Positions 51,208 through 58,912 of a DNA stretch of 64,000 nt are shown here, in pieces. Source of the DNA: Ichthyenterobacterium magnum. Its GTDB lineage: Bacteria; Bacteroidota; Bacteroidia; Flavobacteriales; Flavobacteriaceae. The DNA is taken from assembly GCF_003610635.1 (NCBI RefSeq), contig NZ_RAQJ01000005.1, positions 62,001-126,000 on the forward strand. Reading direction: 5' to 3'. The notes under the pieces are model-generated. The model saw only the letters and a program-made list of their open reading frames with translations, searched no databases and was not told the DNA's origin. Within the stretch, counting starts at the first letter, position 1, and the number at the start of each line of letters is the position of its first letter. The position numbers and the translations under genes were made by a program.

Positions 51208-53745
51208 ATGAATAAAATACAACATTACGTTCAAGGAAATTGGACAACAGGAAAAGAAGAAGGAACACCAATTTTAGATGCAATTACAGGTGAAGCATTC
51301 ACTAGCGTTGCGGTAGAAGGCTTAGATATTCCTGACATTCTTCAATATGGAAGAACAAAAGGAGGTGAAGTGCTTCGTAAAATGACCTTTCAAGAGCGTG
51401 GAAACATGCTCAAAAAGCTGGCTATGTATCTTACCAAAAGAAAAGATGCGTTTTACGAGTTAAGTTATAGAACAGGAGCAACTAAAGTAGATAGCTGGAT
51501 AGATATTGAAGGCGGATTTGGAAACCTTTTTGCCAACGCTTCGCTACGAAAGTTATTCCCAAACCAACCCTATCATGTGGAAGGCGACCCAGTAGATTTA
51601 TCTCGTGGCGGACGCTTTATGGCGCATCATATTATGGTGCCTAAAAAAGGAGTAGCTGTGCATATTAATGCTTTTAATTTTCCAGTTTGGGGTATGTTAG
51701 AAAAGTGTGCTGTCAATTGGATGGCTGGAGTTCCTGCGGTAGTTTTGCCTGCTCCTTCTTCATCATATTTAGCTGAAGCAGTAGCGAGAACAATAATCGA
51801 TTCTGGAATTTTGCCAGAAGGTGCATTACAAATTATAAACGGAACGGTTAAAACCATTTTAGATACTGTTGAATCACAAGACGTAGTAACGTTTACAGGT
51901 TCAGCGGCAACAGGACGCTTATTAAAAGCACATCCTAGATTAATTCAAGAATCTGTACCATTTACAATGGAGGCCGATTCTCTAAACGCTTCTATTTTAG
52001 GTGAAGATGCCGTTCCTGGAACACCAGAATTTGATTTGTTTATCAAAGAGGCTAGAAAAGAAATGACTGTTAAAGCTGGACAAAAATGTACAGCCATTAG
52101 ACGAATTATAGTTCCAGAAAACTTAGTTGAAGATGTTCAAATATCTTTAGGAAAGGCTTTAGATAAAGTAACAATTGGTGACCCAAGACTTAAAGAAGTT
52201 CGAATGGGGTCATTGGTAAGTCGTCAACAAGTTCAAGCGGTAAGAGATTCTGTCAATGATTTAGCCAAAGAAGCACAAATTGTATATGGTGATTTAGATA
52301 CAATAGAAACGATAGGAGCTGATGCTAAAAAAGGCGCATTTATTAGTCCAATTTTATTACGTGCTGACCATCCGTTCCAAAATACGGTGATTCATGAACG
52401 TGAAGCCTTTGGTCCCGTAAGTACCATCATGCCTTATAAAAACTTAGATGAAGCGATTACGCTCGCCCAAATGGGAAAAGGCTCATTAGTATCTTCAATT
52501 GCTACTAATGATGATAAAATTGCTAAAGAGTATGTGATTAATGCAGCATCTCATCACGGAAGAATATTAGTTCTTAACAGAGAAAGTGCAAAAGAAAGTA
52601 CAGGTCATGGTTCGCCATTACCTTACTTGGTTCATGGTGGTCCAGGTCGTGCTGGAGGTGGCGAAGAAATGGGAGGCATGCGTGGTATTAAACATTATTT
52701 ACAACGAACTGCAATTCAAGGGTCGCCCACAACTATTACTGAAATCACAGGGATTTACCAGCAAAACGCAAAATATAAGGAAGCAGAACAGCATCCATTT
52801 AAATATCATTGGGAAGATATCCAACCAGGAATGTCTCTCAAGACCCATAGGCGTACATTTACCGATACAGATATTATCAACTTTGCGAATTTAACTTGGG
52901 ATCATTTTTATGCACATACAGATATCACCTCTTTAGATGGAAGTATTTTTGAAAAAAGAACGGCTCATGGCTATTTCATTATTTCAGCAGCAGCTGGATT
53001 ATTTGTGTATCCAAACAAAGGTCCTGTAGCTGCCAATTATGGTTTAGATAGCATTCGATTTTTGCGACCATTGTATCATAACGATACGATTAATGTGCGA
53101 TTAACATGTAAGGAAAAAGTAGATAGAGATGTCGCTTCGGCGGAGCATCCAAGCGGTATCGTAAAATGGCATGTAGAAGTGTTCGATGCTAATTTTGAGA
53201 GTAGACCAGAAAGTCAAAAAAACGATAAAGACAGTCCTTTAGTTGCTGTTGCAACAATTTTAACCATGGTTCAGAAAAAGCAAGAAACCTTTGTTGAAAT
53301 GACTGATGAACAGATTGAAGAATGTTTGTCAAAACTTTCAGAAGATATCAAACCTAAATGGGGAATCATGACAGCACAACACATGATAGAGCATTTAGAA
53401 TATACGTATAAGATTGCAGCAGGAGAAATTCAGGATTTTGAAATTTCAACGCCTGAAAAGATTTTAGAAAAGGTTAAAAATAGCTTGTATAACTATAAAA
53501 AGTTTCCACAAAACTCTCAATTTCCTCTACTAGAAAAAGATACGCTTGATGACTTGAAACATGAAAATTTATCAATAGCAATTGAAAAATTTAAGGCACA
53601 GCGTGAAGCCTATTTAGAATATTTTAAAGAAAACCCAGAAGCTACATTAAGTAATATGGTTTTTGGAGAATTAAATAAATACGAGTGGTACTTAATAGAG
53701 CGTAAGCATTTAAATCACCACTTTGAACAATTTGGATTAATTTAA
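51208..53745 (+). CDS. paaZ: PaaZ (oxepin-CoA hydrolase / aldehyde dehydrogenase) fused to a DinB-like domain
   Basis: 845 residues, about 160 longer than the E. coli protein (681). Residues ~1-520 are an aldehyde dehydrogenase with catalytic Glu in FTMEADSLN and Cys in GQKCTAIRR. Residues ~530-690 are a MaoC-type hydratase domain with DHFYAHTD and AHGYFIISAAAGLF. Together they open the oxepin ring and oxidise the aldehyde. From ~690 a third part carries WGIMTAQHMIEHLEYTYKI and NHHFEQFGLI, resembling DUF1569/DinB-superfamily proteins. The role of the added domain is unknown. Confidence 0.95.
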   Translation: MNKIQHYVQGNWTTGKEEGTPILDAITGEAFTSVAVEGLDIPDILQYGRTKGGEVLRKMTFQERGNMLKKLAMYLTKRKDAFYELSYRTGATKVDSWIDIEGGFGNLFANASLRKLFPNQPYHVEGDPVDLSRGGRFMAHHIMVPKKGVAVHINAFNFPVWGMLEKCAVNWMAGVPAVVLPAPSSSYLAEAVARTIIDSGILPEGALQIINGTVKTILDTVESQDVVTFTGSAATGRLLKAHPRLIQESVPFTMEADSLNASILGEDAVPGTPEFDLFIKEARKEMTVKAGQKCTAIRRIIVPENLVEDVQISLGKALDKVTIGDPRLKEVRMGSLVSRQQVQAVRDSVNDLAKEAQIVYGDLDTIETIGADAKKGAFISPILLRADHPFQNTVIHEREAFGPVSTIMPYKNLDEAITLAQMGKGSLVSSIATNDDKIAKEYVINAASHHGRILVLNRESAKESTGHGSPLPYLVHGGPGRAGGGEEMGGMRGIKHYLQRTAIQGSPTTITEITGIYQQNAKYKEAEQHPFKYHWEDIQPGMSLKTHRRTFTDTDIINFANLTWDHFYAHTDITSLDGSIFEKRTAHGYFIISAAAGLFVYPNKGPVAANYGLDSIRFLRPLYHNDTINVRLTCKEKVDRDVASAEHPSGIVKWHVEVFDANFESRPESQKNDKDSPLVAVATILTMVQKKQETFVEMTDEQIEECLSKLSEDIKPKWGIMTAQHMIEHLEYTYKIAAGEIQDFEISTPEKILEKVKNSLYNYKKFPQNSQFPLLEKDTLDDLKHENLSIAIEKFKAQREAYLEYFKENPEATLSNMVFGELNKYEWYLIERKHLNHHFEQFGLI

Positions 53746-53752
53746 AAAGATA

Positions 53753-53965
53753 ATAGACCACTTCACTGTCAGAGATTAAAACAGAGAAAGCAGGTGGTTA
53801 CCCGTTGAAATGCAGAATATAAAAATCAAATCGTCAAGAATTTCTGAAGCCTTGGAAGAAATTTAGATTTTATTTTTGGTTTTAAAACTGTGAAACAAGT
53901 TTTAAAAATTCCTCATTTCAACTTGAATTTTTGGTTCGTTTTGTTTCAAGACAAAATGAACATAA
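53753..53965 (+). repeat. Long dispersed repeat, copy 2 (~210 bp)
   Basis: Matches 47893-48112. The 3' ~160 bases (from 53804) are nearly identical apart from an inner stem. Both copies open TAGACC(A/G)CTTC. Here ACCAC can pair with GTGGT in the first part, where copy 1 pairs GCTTC with GAAGC. Confidence 0.8.
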
Positions 53966-53994
53966 GAAATAATAAAGGACAATAATTAAAATAG

Positions 53995-54017
53995 TTTCCT
54001 GCCTTCGCAGGAATGAC
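53995..54017 (-). repeat. Short palindromic repeat
   Basis: Stem TTCCTGC/GCAGGAA with CTTC loop, followed by TGACA, so it lies in the opposite orientation to most copies. Confidence 0.65.
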
Positions 54018-54024
54018 AAAAAAT

Positions 54025-54777
54025 ATGAGTGATCCATACGTAAAACAAACTATCGAAAACGAAGTAGGATATATAGAGTTTTTTCATCCTGCTCATAATT
54101 CCTTGCCTGGAGATGTATTGGCGAAACTGGCAAATACCATTACTGAAGCTGGACAAAATGATGCTATCAAAGTTATCGTTTTAAAAAGTGGAGGCGACCG
54201 TACATTTTGTGCAGGAGCTAGCTTTAAAGAACTCATTAATATTAATGATGCAGCAACAGGAAAAGTATTCTTTTCAGGGTTTGCCAATGTGATTAATGCC
54301 ATGCGCAAATGCCCTAAGTTTATTATTGGACGCATACAAGGAAAAACAGTTGGAGGAGGCGTTGGTTTAGCCGCTTCAACCGATTATTGTATGGCAACAA
54401 AATTTGCAGCTATCAAATTAAGTGAGCTTAATATTGGTATTGGACCATTTGTCGTTGGGCCAGCGATTGAACGTAAAATGGGATTAAGTGCCATGTCTCA
54501 AATTGCTATTGATGCCAATTCATTTTATCCTGCAGAATGGGCAAAACAAAAAGGTTTGTTTACTCATGTGTATGAAAGCACAGAAGCATTAGATGAAGCT
54601 GTAAAAACAACGGCAGAACATTTATGCACCTACAATACAGAAGCCATGACAGAAATGAAAAAAGTATTCTGGAAAGGAACTGATGATTGGGATGAACTGC
54701 TAGCAGAACGAGCACAAACGAGCGGACGTTTGGTACTTTCAGAATTCACAAAAGAGAAATTAAAAGGGTTTAAATAA
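54025..54777 (+). CDS. Enoyl-CoA hydratase/isomerase family protein (PaaF-like position)
   Basis: About 250 residues from ATG 54025; an ATG at 54013 lies within a repeat and is unlikely. Crotonase fold with FCAGASFKEL and GKTVGGGVGLA. The first catalytic Glu of hydratases is Gly here (GGGVGLAAS); the second is kept in KLSELNIGIG. Position suggests 2,3-dehydroadipyl-CoA hydratase, but the missing Glu argues for an isomerase or other activity. It is followed directly by paaY (1 base gap). Confidence 0.8.
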   Translation: MSDPYVKQTIENEVGYIEFFHPAHNSLPGDVLAKLANTITEAGQNDAIKVIVLKSGGDRTFCAGASFKELININDAATGKVFFSGFANVINAMRKCPKFIIGRIQGKTVGGGVGLAASTDYCMATKFAAIKLSELNIGIGPFVVGPAIERKMGLSAMSQIAIDANSFYPAEWAKQKGLFTHVYESTEALDEAVKTTAEHLCTYNTEAMTEMKKVFWKGTDDWDELLAERAQTSGRLVLSEFTKEKLKGFK

Positions 54778-54778
54778 G

Positions 54779-55375
54779 ATGGTTTACGAATTCCAAGGAT
54801 ACATACCAGTTATACACGAAACAAGTTTTGTGCATCCTTTGGCTGCTGTAACAGGTAACGTCATTATTGGTGAAAACTGTTATATAGGTCCAGGTGCTGC
54901 AATTCGTGGAGATTGGGGACAAATCATTTTAGAAGATGGTGTAAATGTTCAGGAAAATTGTACAGTACATATGTTTCCTGGGAAATCGATTACACTTAAA
55001 GAAAGTGCCCATGTTGGTCATGGCGCCATAATTCATGGCGCTAATTTGGGAAGGAATTGTTTGATAGGAATGAATACAGTCATCATGGACGATGCCGAAA
55101 TTGGTGATGAATCTATAGTAGGAGCCATGGCATTTGTAAAAGCAGAAACTAAAGTTCCGAAACGAAGTTTAGTCGTCGGTAATCCAGCAAAAGTGATTAA
55201 AGAAGTAAGTGATGATATGATTGCTTGGAAAACAAAAGGCACACAATTATATCAGCAATTACCAAAAGATTGCCATGAAAGTTTAAAAGAAGTAGAGCCT
55301 CTACGTGAGGTTCCAGAACATATGAAAATTCAGGAAGGTGTTTATGACACGTTAAGGGATTTTATGAAAAAATAA
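54779..55375 (+). CDS. paaY: Gamma-carbonic-anhydrase-like hexapeptide protein PaaY
   Basis: 198-residue left-handed beta-helix protein; hexapeptide repeats such as VIIGENCYIGPGAAIRG and LIGMNTVIMDDAEIGDESIVGA are visible, with metal-ligand His in VHMF, GHGAIIHG. PaaY of other bacteria acts as a thioesterase or accessory protein of the phenylacetate pathway. It starts 1 base after the previous stop and is 2 bases from the E2 gene, so these three are co-transcribed. Confidence 0.9.
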   Translation: MVYEFQGYIPVIHETSFVHPLAAVTGNVIIGENCYIGPGAAIRGDWGQIILEDGVNVQENCTVHMFPGKSITLKESAHVGHGAIIHGANLGRNCLIGMNTVIMDDAEIGDESIVGAMAFVKAETKVPKRSLVVGNPAKVIKEVSDDMIAWKTKGTQLYQQLPKDCHESLKEVEPLREVPEHMKIQEGVYDTLRDFMKK

Positions 55376-55377
55376 AT

Positions 55378-56700
55378 ATGAGTTTTGAATTTAAAATGCC
55401 CAAATTGGGTGAAAGTATTACAGAAGCGGCTATTATAACATGGTTCAAAAATGTAGGTGATACTATTGAAGAAGATGAGATGCTACTTGAAGTTGCTACA
55501 GATAAGGTAGATTCTGAAGTGCCTTCAACTGTTTCAGGTGTTATTGAAGAAATTCTATATGAGGCAAATGCCGTCATTAAAATAGGAGAAACAATTGCAA
55601 TTATTAAAACGGATGGTAAAGTTTCAACTTCAAAAAAGAAATCAAAAGAGTCTACTGTAATTCAGAGCGATAGCGAAGAATCTCAAAAAAATAAAAACAG
55701 AAAAAAGAAGCGAACTGTTATTCCGAGCATCGTTGAAGAATCTCATTCAGCTTCATTTTCGGTTTCAAATTCAAATCAATTCTTTTCACCATTAGTTATT
55801 GAAATTGCTAAAACGCATCATATCAGCTTTGAAGAACTAGCAAGAATACCTGCTACAGGACACGAAGGGCGATTACGTAAGAGTGATGTGTTTCAGTATA
55901 TAGAAGATGGTAGGCCTTATAAGTTTGCACAACCTGTTGCTCAACAAGACCCAACCGCTTATCGTATTCCGCAATTAAACTTTGACAAAGGCAAAGGAAA
56001 AGTGATTGAAATGGATAGAATGCGTCAGATGATTGCTGACCATATGGTGTATTCAAAACACACATCGCCACATGTTACCGCTTATGTTGAAGCCGATTTA
56101 ACAAATATGGTGAATTGGAGAAATGCAAATAAAGTTGCCTTTCAAGAAAAACATGGAGAACGTTTAACCTTTACGCCATTATTTGTTGAAACTGTAGCCA
56201 AAGCTGTTAAAGATTTTCCAAATATTAATGCATCTGTAGATGGTAAAAATATCATTGTAAAAGAAGACATTAATATAGGTATGGCAACAGCTCTACCAAG
56301 TGGAAATTTAATTGTTCCAGTAGTGAAGCATGCTGATACTAAAGATTTAAAAGCATTAGCCTCTAATGTTAATGAATTAGCCAATAAAGCTAGAGAGAAT
56401 AACTTAAAAGCTGATGATATTCAAGGGAGCACCTTTACAATTTCAAATGTAGGAACCTTTGGAAGCGTTATGGGAACACCAATAATTAATCAGCCAGAAG
56501 TAGCCATTCTTGCTTTAGGAATTATTAAAAAACGACCTGAAGTCATCACGACTGAAAAAGGTGATGAAATTGCGATTAGAAGTATGATGTACTTGTCGCT
56601 TTCATTTGACCATAGAGTTGTTGATGGGTTTCTGGGAGGAAGTTTTGTGCGACGTGTTGCGGATTATTTTGAGCAATTTAATGTGAATAGAAAAATATAA
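55378..56700 (+). CDS. 2-oxo acid dehydrogenase E2 (dihydrolipoyl acyltransferase) with two repeat-derived inserts
   Basis: 440 residues: a lipoyl domain (1-77) with the lipoyl Lys K43 in ATDKVDSE, a linker, a peripheral subunit-binding domain (about 140-180, SPLVIEIAKTHHISFEELARI region), and a catalytic domain (about 205-440) ending with SFDHRVVDGFLGG. The linker contains two copies of the short repeat, read as VIQSDSEES (94-102) and VIPSIVEES (114-122). Acyl specificity is unknown. It lies inside the phenylacetate cluster next to a fused E1. Confidence 0.93.
   Translation: MSFEFKMPKLGESITEAAIITWFKNVGDTIEEDEMLLEVATDKVDSEVPSTVSGVIEEILYEANAVIKIGETIAIIKTDGKVSTSKKKSKESTVIQSDSEESQKNKNRKKKRTVIPSIVEESHSASFSVSNSNQFFSPLVIEIAKTHHISFEELARIPATGHEGRLRKSDVFQYIEDGRPYKFAQPVAQQDPTAYRIPQLNFDKGKGKVIEMDRMRQMIADHMVYSKHTSPHVTAYVEADLTNMVNWRNANKVAFQEKHGERLTFTPLFVETVAKAVKDFPNINASVDGKNIIVKEDINIGMATALPSGNLIVPVVKHADTKDLKALASNVNELANKARENNLKADDIQGSTFTISNVGTFGSVMGTPIINQPEVAILALGIIKKRPEVITTEKGDEIAIRSMMYLSLSFDHRVVDGFLGGSFVRRVADYFEQFNVNRKI
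55656..55684 (+). repeat. Palindromic repeat inside the E2 gene, copy 1
   Basis: Stem ATTC/GAAT around GAGCGATAGCGA with one A-A mismatch, read in frame as VIQSDSEES. Confidence 0.75.
55716..55744 (+). repeat. Palindromic repeat inside the E2 gene, copy 2
   Basis: Stem ATTC/GAAT around GAGCATCGTTGA, read in frame as VIPSIVEES, 60 bases after copy 1. Confidence 0.75.
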
Positions 56701-56706
56701 ACAAAC

Positions 56707-56733
56707 TGTCATTCCGTACTTGATACGGAATCC
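56707..56733 (+). repeat. Short palindromic repeat
   Basis: TGTC, stem ATTCCGTA/TACGGAAT with a 5-base loop, just after the E2 stop. Confidence 0.7.
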
Positions 56734-56743
56734 ACATATAAAC

Positions 56744-56796
56744 AGATTCTTGCTTTTGCAGGAATGAATTAAAATAGATACCTGCTTTCGCAGGCA
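56744..56796 (-). repeat. Two tandem short palindromic repeats
   Basis: ATTCTTGC/GCAGGAAT (56746-56765, wobble pairs) and CCTGC/GCAGG (56781-56794), both in reverse orientation, ending just before the E1 ATG at 56803. Confidence 0.6.
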
Positions 56797-56802
56797 CTTA
56801 AT

Positions 56803-58878
56803 ATGAATAAAGACATACTAAAAAAAGGATTTTCAAACTTGTGTACTGCCAAAGCAATGGCAGAATTGTACGAAGCTAATTTTAAGCAAGTTTCTAAATA
56901 CGTTCACGCCACATCTAGAGGTCACGAAGCGATTCAAACCGCTTTAGGAATGCAATTATTGCCTCAAGATTATGCATTTCCATATTATAGAGACGATGCC
57001 ATGTTATTGTCATTTGGGTTGCAACCGTATGATTTGATGTTGCAATTATTAGCTAAAAAAGAAGACCCTTTTTCTGGTGGAAGAACTTACTATTCGCATC
57101 CAAGTTTAAAGGATGATGATAAACCAAAAATTCCGCATCAATCCTCTGCTACAGGAATGCAAGCTATTCCAGCAACTGGTGTTGCTATGGGAATGCAGTA
57201 CATTGAAAAACAAGGTATAATGAATTCAAATGTCGCCCTGAGCGCAGTCGAAGGGCCTCATGAAAACCCAATTACAGTTTGCTCTTTAGGAGATGCATCT
57301 GTAACCGAAGGTGAAATAGCTGAAGCCTTTCAAATGGCAGCTTTAAAACAAATGCCAATTCTGTATTTGGTACAAGATAATGGTTGGGATATTTCGGCTA
57401 ACGCAGCAGAAACTAGAGCACAAAATGCTTATGAATATGCACAAGGATTTCATGGCTTAGATGCCATTTCTATTGATGGCGCAAATTTTATTGAAAGTTA
57501 CGAAGCAGTTGAAAAGGTTATTAAAACTATCCGAAAAGAAAGACGTCCATTTTTAGTCCATGCTAAAGTACCGTTACTGAACCATCACACATCTGGTGTG
57601 CGTATGGAATGGTATCGTGATGATTTAGACGAAGCACGTTCTCGAGACCCTTATCCAGTAATAAAGCAACAATTATTAGATAACGGTTTTTCTTCAGACG
57701 AAGTAGAAGCTATAGAAAATTCCGCGAAAGCGAAAGTTGAAAGCGATTTTAAGAAAGCACTACTAGCTGAAGACCCGAAGCCCAAAGATTTATTTACGCA
57801 TGATTTTGCGCCAACACCAATTACTGAAGAACAAGGAGAACGCTCACCAGAAGGCGCAGATAAAGTAGTGATGGTCGATTGCGCCTTATTTGCAGTTGAA
57901 GAACTCATGAATCAACACAAAGAGTGTTTGTTATACGGACAAGATGTTGGTGGACGACTTGGAGGTGTATTTAGAGAAGCAGCAACATTAGCTCAAAAAT
58001 TTGGTGATGACCGCGTGTTTAATACACCTATTCAAGAAGCTTTTATTGTGGGTTCAACCGTTGGTATGTCAGCCGTTGGATTAAAGCCTATTGTTGAGGT
58101 TCAGTTTGCAGATTACATTTGGCCAGGCCTTAATCAGTTGTTTACAGAAGTAAGTAGAAGCTGTTATTTAAGTAATGGAAAATGGCCTGTAAGTATGATT
58201 TTGCGTGTGCCAATTGGTGCTTACGGCAGTGGTGGACCTTATCATTCATCTTCTGTTGAAAGTGTGATTACTAATATTCGAGGTATTAAAATAGCCTACC
58301 CAAGCAATGGTGCCGATTTAAAAGGTTTGATGAAAGCTGCCTATTATGACCCAAATCCTGTGGTAATTTTAGAGCATAAAGGTTTGTATTGGTCAAAAGT
58401 GCCAGGGACTTTAACAGCAACATCTGTAGAGCCAAGTGAAGATTATGTATTACCATTTGGTAAAGCGTGGGTACTTCAAGAAATCTGGAAGCAAGACGAT
58501 TTAGAAACACTGACTATCGTTACTTACGGAATGGGAGTGCATTGGGCATATAATGCTTCAAGAGAATTAGGAATACGTGATCAGATTGAGATTATAGATT
58601 TAAGAACCTTATTTCCTTTAGATGAAGATACTATTATGACATCGGTTAAGAAAACAGGGAAGTGTTTAGTGGTTACAGAAGAGCCAAGCAATAATAGTTT
58701 TGCAAGAGCATTGGCTGGGAAAATACAAGAAGAATGTTTCAAATATTTAGATGCACCAGTAATGACGATTGGAAGTGAGAATATGCCAGCAATACCTTTA
58801 AATTCTACTTTAGAACAAACGATGATTCCTTCAACAGAAAAAATAAAGGATAAAATTGAAGACTTGTTAAATTATTAG
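56803..58878 (+). CDS. 2-oxo acid dehydrogenase E1, fused alpha and beta subunits, with repeat-derived insert
   Basis: 691 residues: an E1-alpha half with the thiamine-diphosphate motif GDASVTEGE...DNGWDIS, and an E1-beta half starting near residue 360 (VVMVDCALFAVEELM) with VGMSAVGLKPIVEVQFADYIWPGLNQL. It decarboxylates a 2-oxo acid and acylates E2. Residues 144-152 (VALSAVEGP) come from a copy of the short repeat, just before the TPP motif. No E3 gene is nearby. Branched-chain or aryl 2-oxo acids are the likely substrates. Confidence 0.93.
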   Translation: MNKDILKKGFSNLCTAKAMAELYEANFKQVSKYVHATSRGHEAIQTALGMQLLPQDYAFPYYRDDAMLLSFGLQPYDLMLQLLAKKEDPFSGGRTYYSHPSLKDDDKPKIPHQSSATGMQAIPATGVAMGMQYIEKQGIMNSNVALSAVEGPHENPITVCSLGDASVTEGEIAEAFQMAALKQMPILYLVQDNGWDISANAAETRAQNAYEYAQGFHGLDAISIDGANFIESYEAVEKVIKTIRKERRPFLVHAKVPLLNHHTSGVRMEWYRDDLDEARSRDPYPVIKQQLLDNGFSSDEVEAIENSAKAKVESDFKKALLAEDPKPKDLFTHDFAPTPITEEQGERSPEGADKVVMVDCALFAVEELMNQHKECLLYGQDVGGRLGGVFREAATLAQKFGDDRVFNTPIQEAFIVGSTVGMSAVGLKPIVEVQFADYIWPGLNQLFTEVSRSCYLSNGKWPVSMILRVPIGAYGSGGPYHSSSVESVITNIRGIKIAYPSNGADLKGLMKAAYYDPNPVVILEHKGLYWSKVPGTLTATSVEPSEDYVLPFGKAWVLQEIWKQDDLETLTIVTYGMGVHWAYNASRELGIRDQIEIIDLRTLFPLDEDTIMTSVKKTGKCLVVTEEPSNNSFARALAGKIQEECFKYLDAPVMTIGSENMPAIPLNSTLEQTMIPSTEKIKDKIEDLLNY
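57231..57259 (+). repeat. Palindromic repeat inside the E1 gene
   Basis: Stem GCCCT/AGGGC around GAGCGCAGTCGA; same orientation and reading frame as the copy in paaH. Confidence 0.85.
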
Positions 58879-58912
58879 CTTTTTGTATCTTACTATACTC
58901 TAAACTAATTTT

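Noticed and set aside
51208-53745. PaaZ as two separate genes joined by a frameshift
   Set aside because: The frame is continuous through all three domains, and the dehydrogenase-hydratase fusion is normal for PaaZ.
42928-56796. CRISPR array or integron-like cassette array
   Set aside because: The repeats are irregularly spaced, sit between or inside metabolic genes, and have no uniform spacers, cas genes or integrase.
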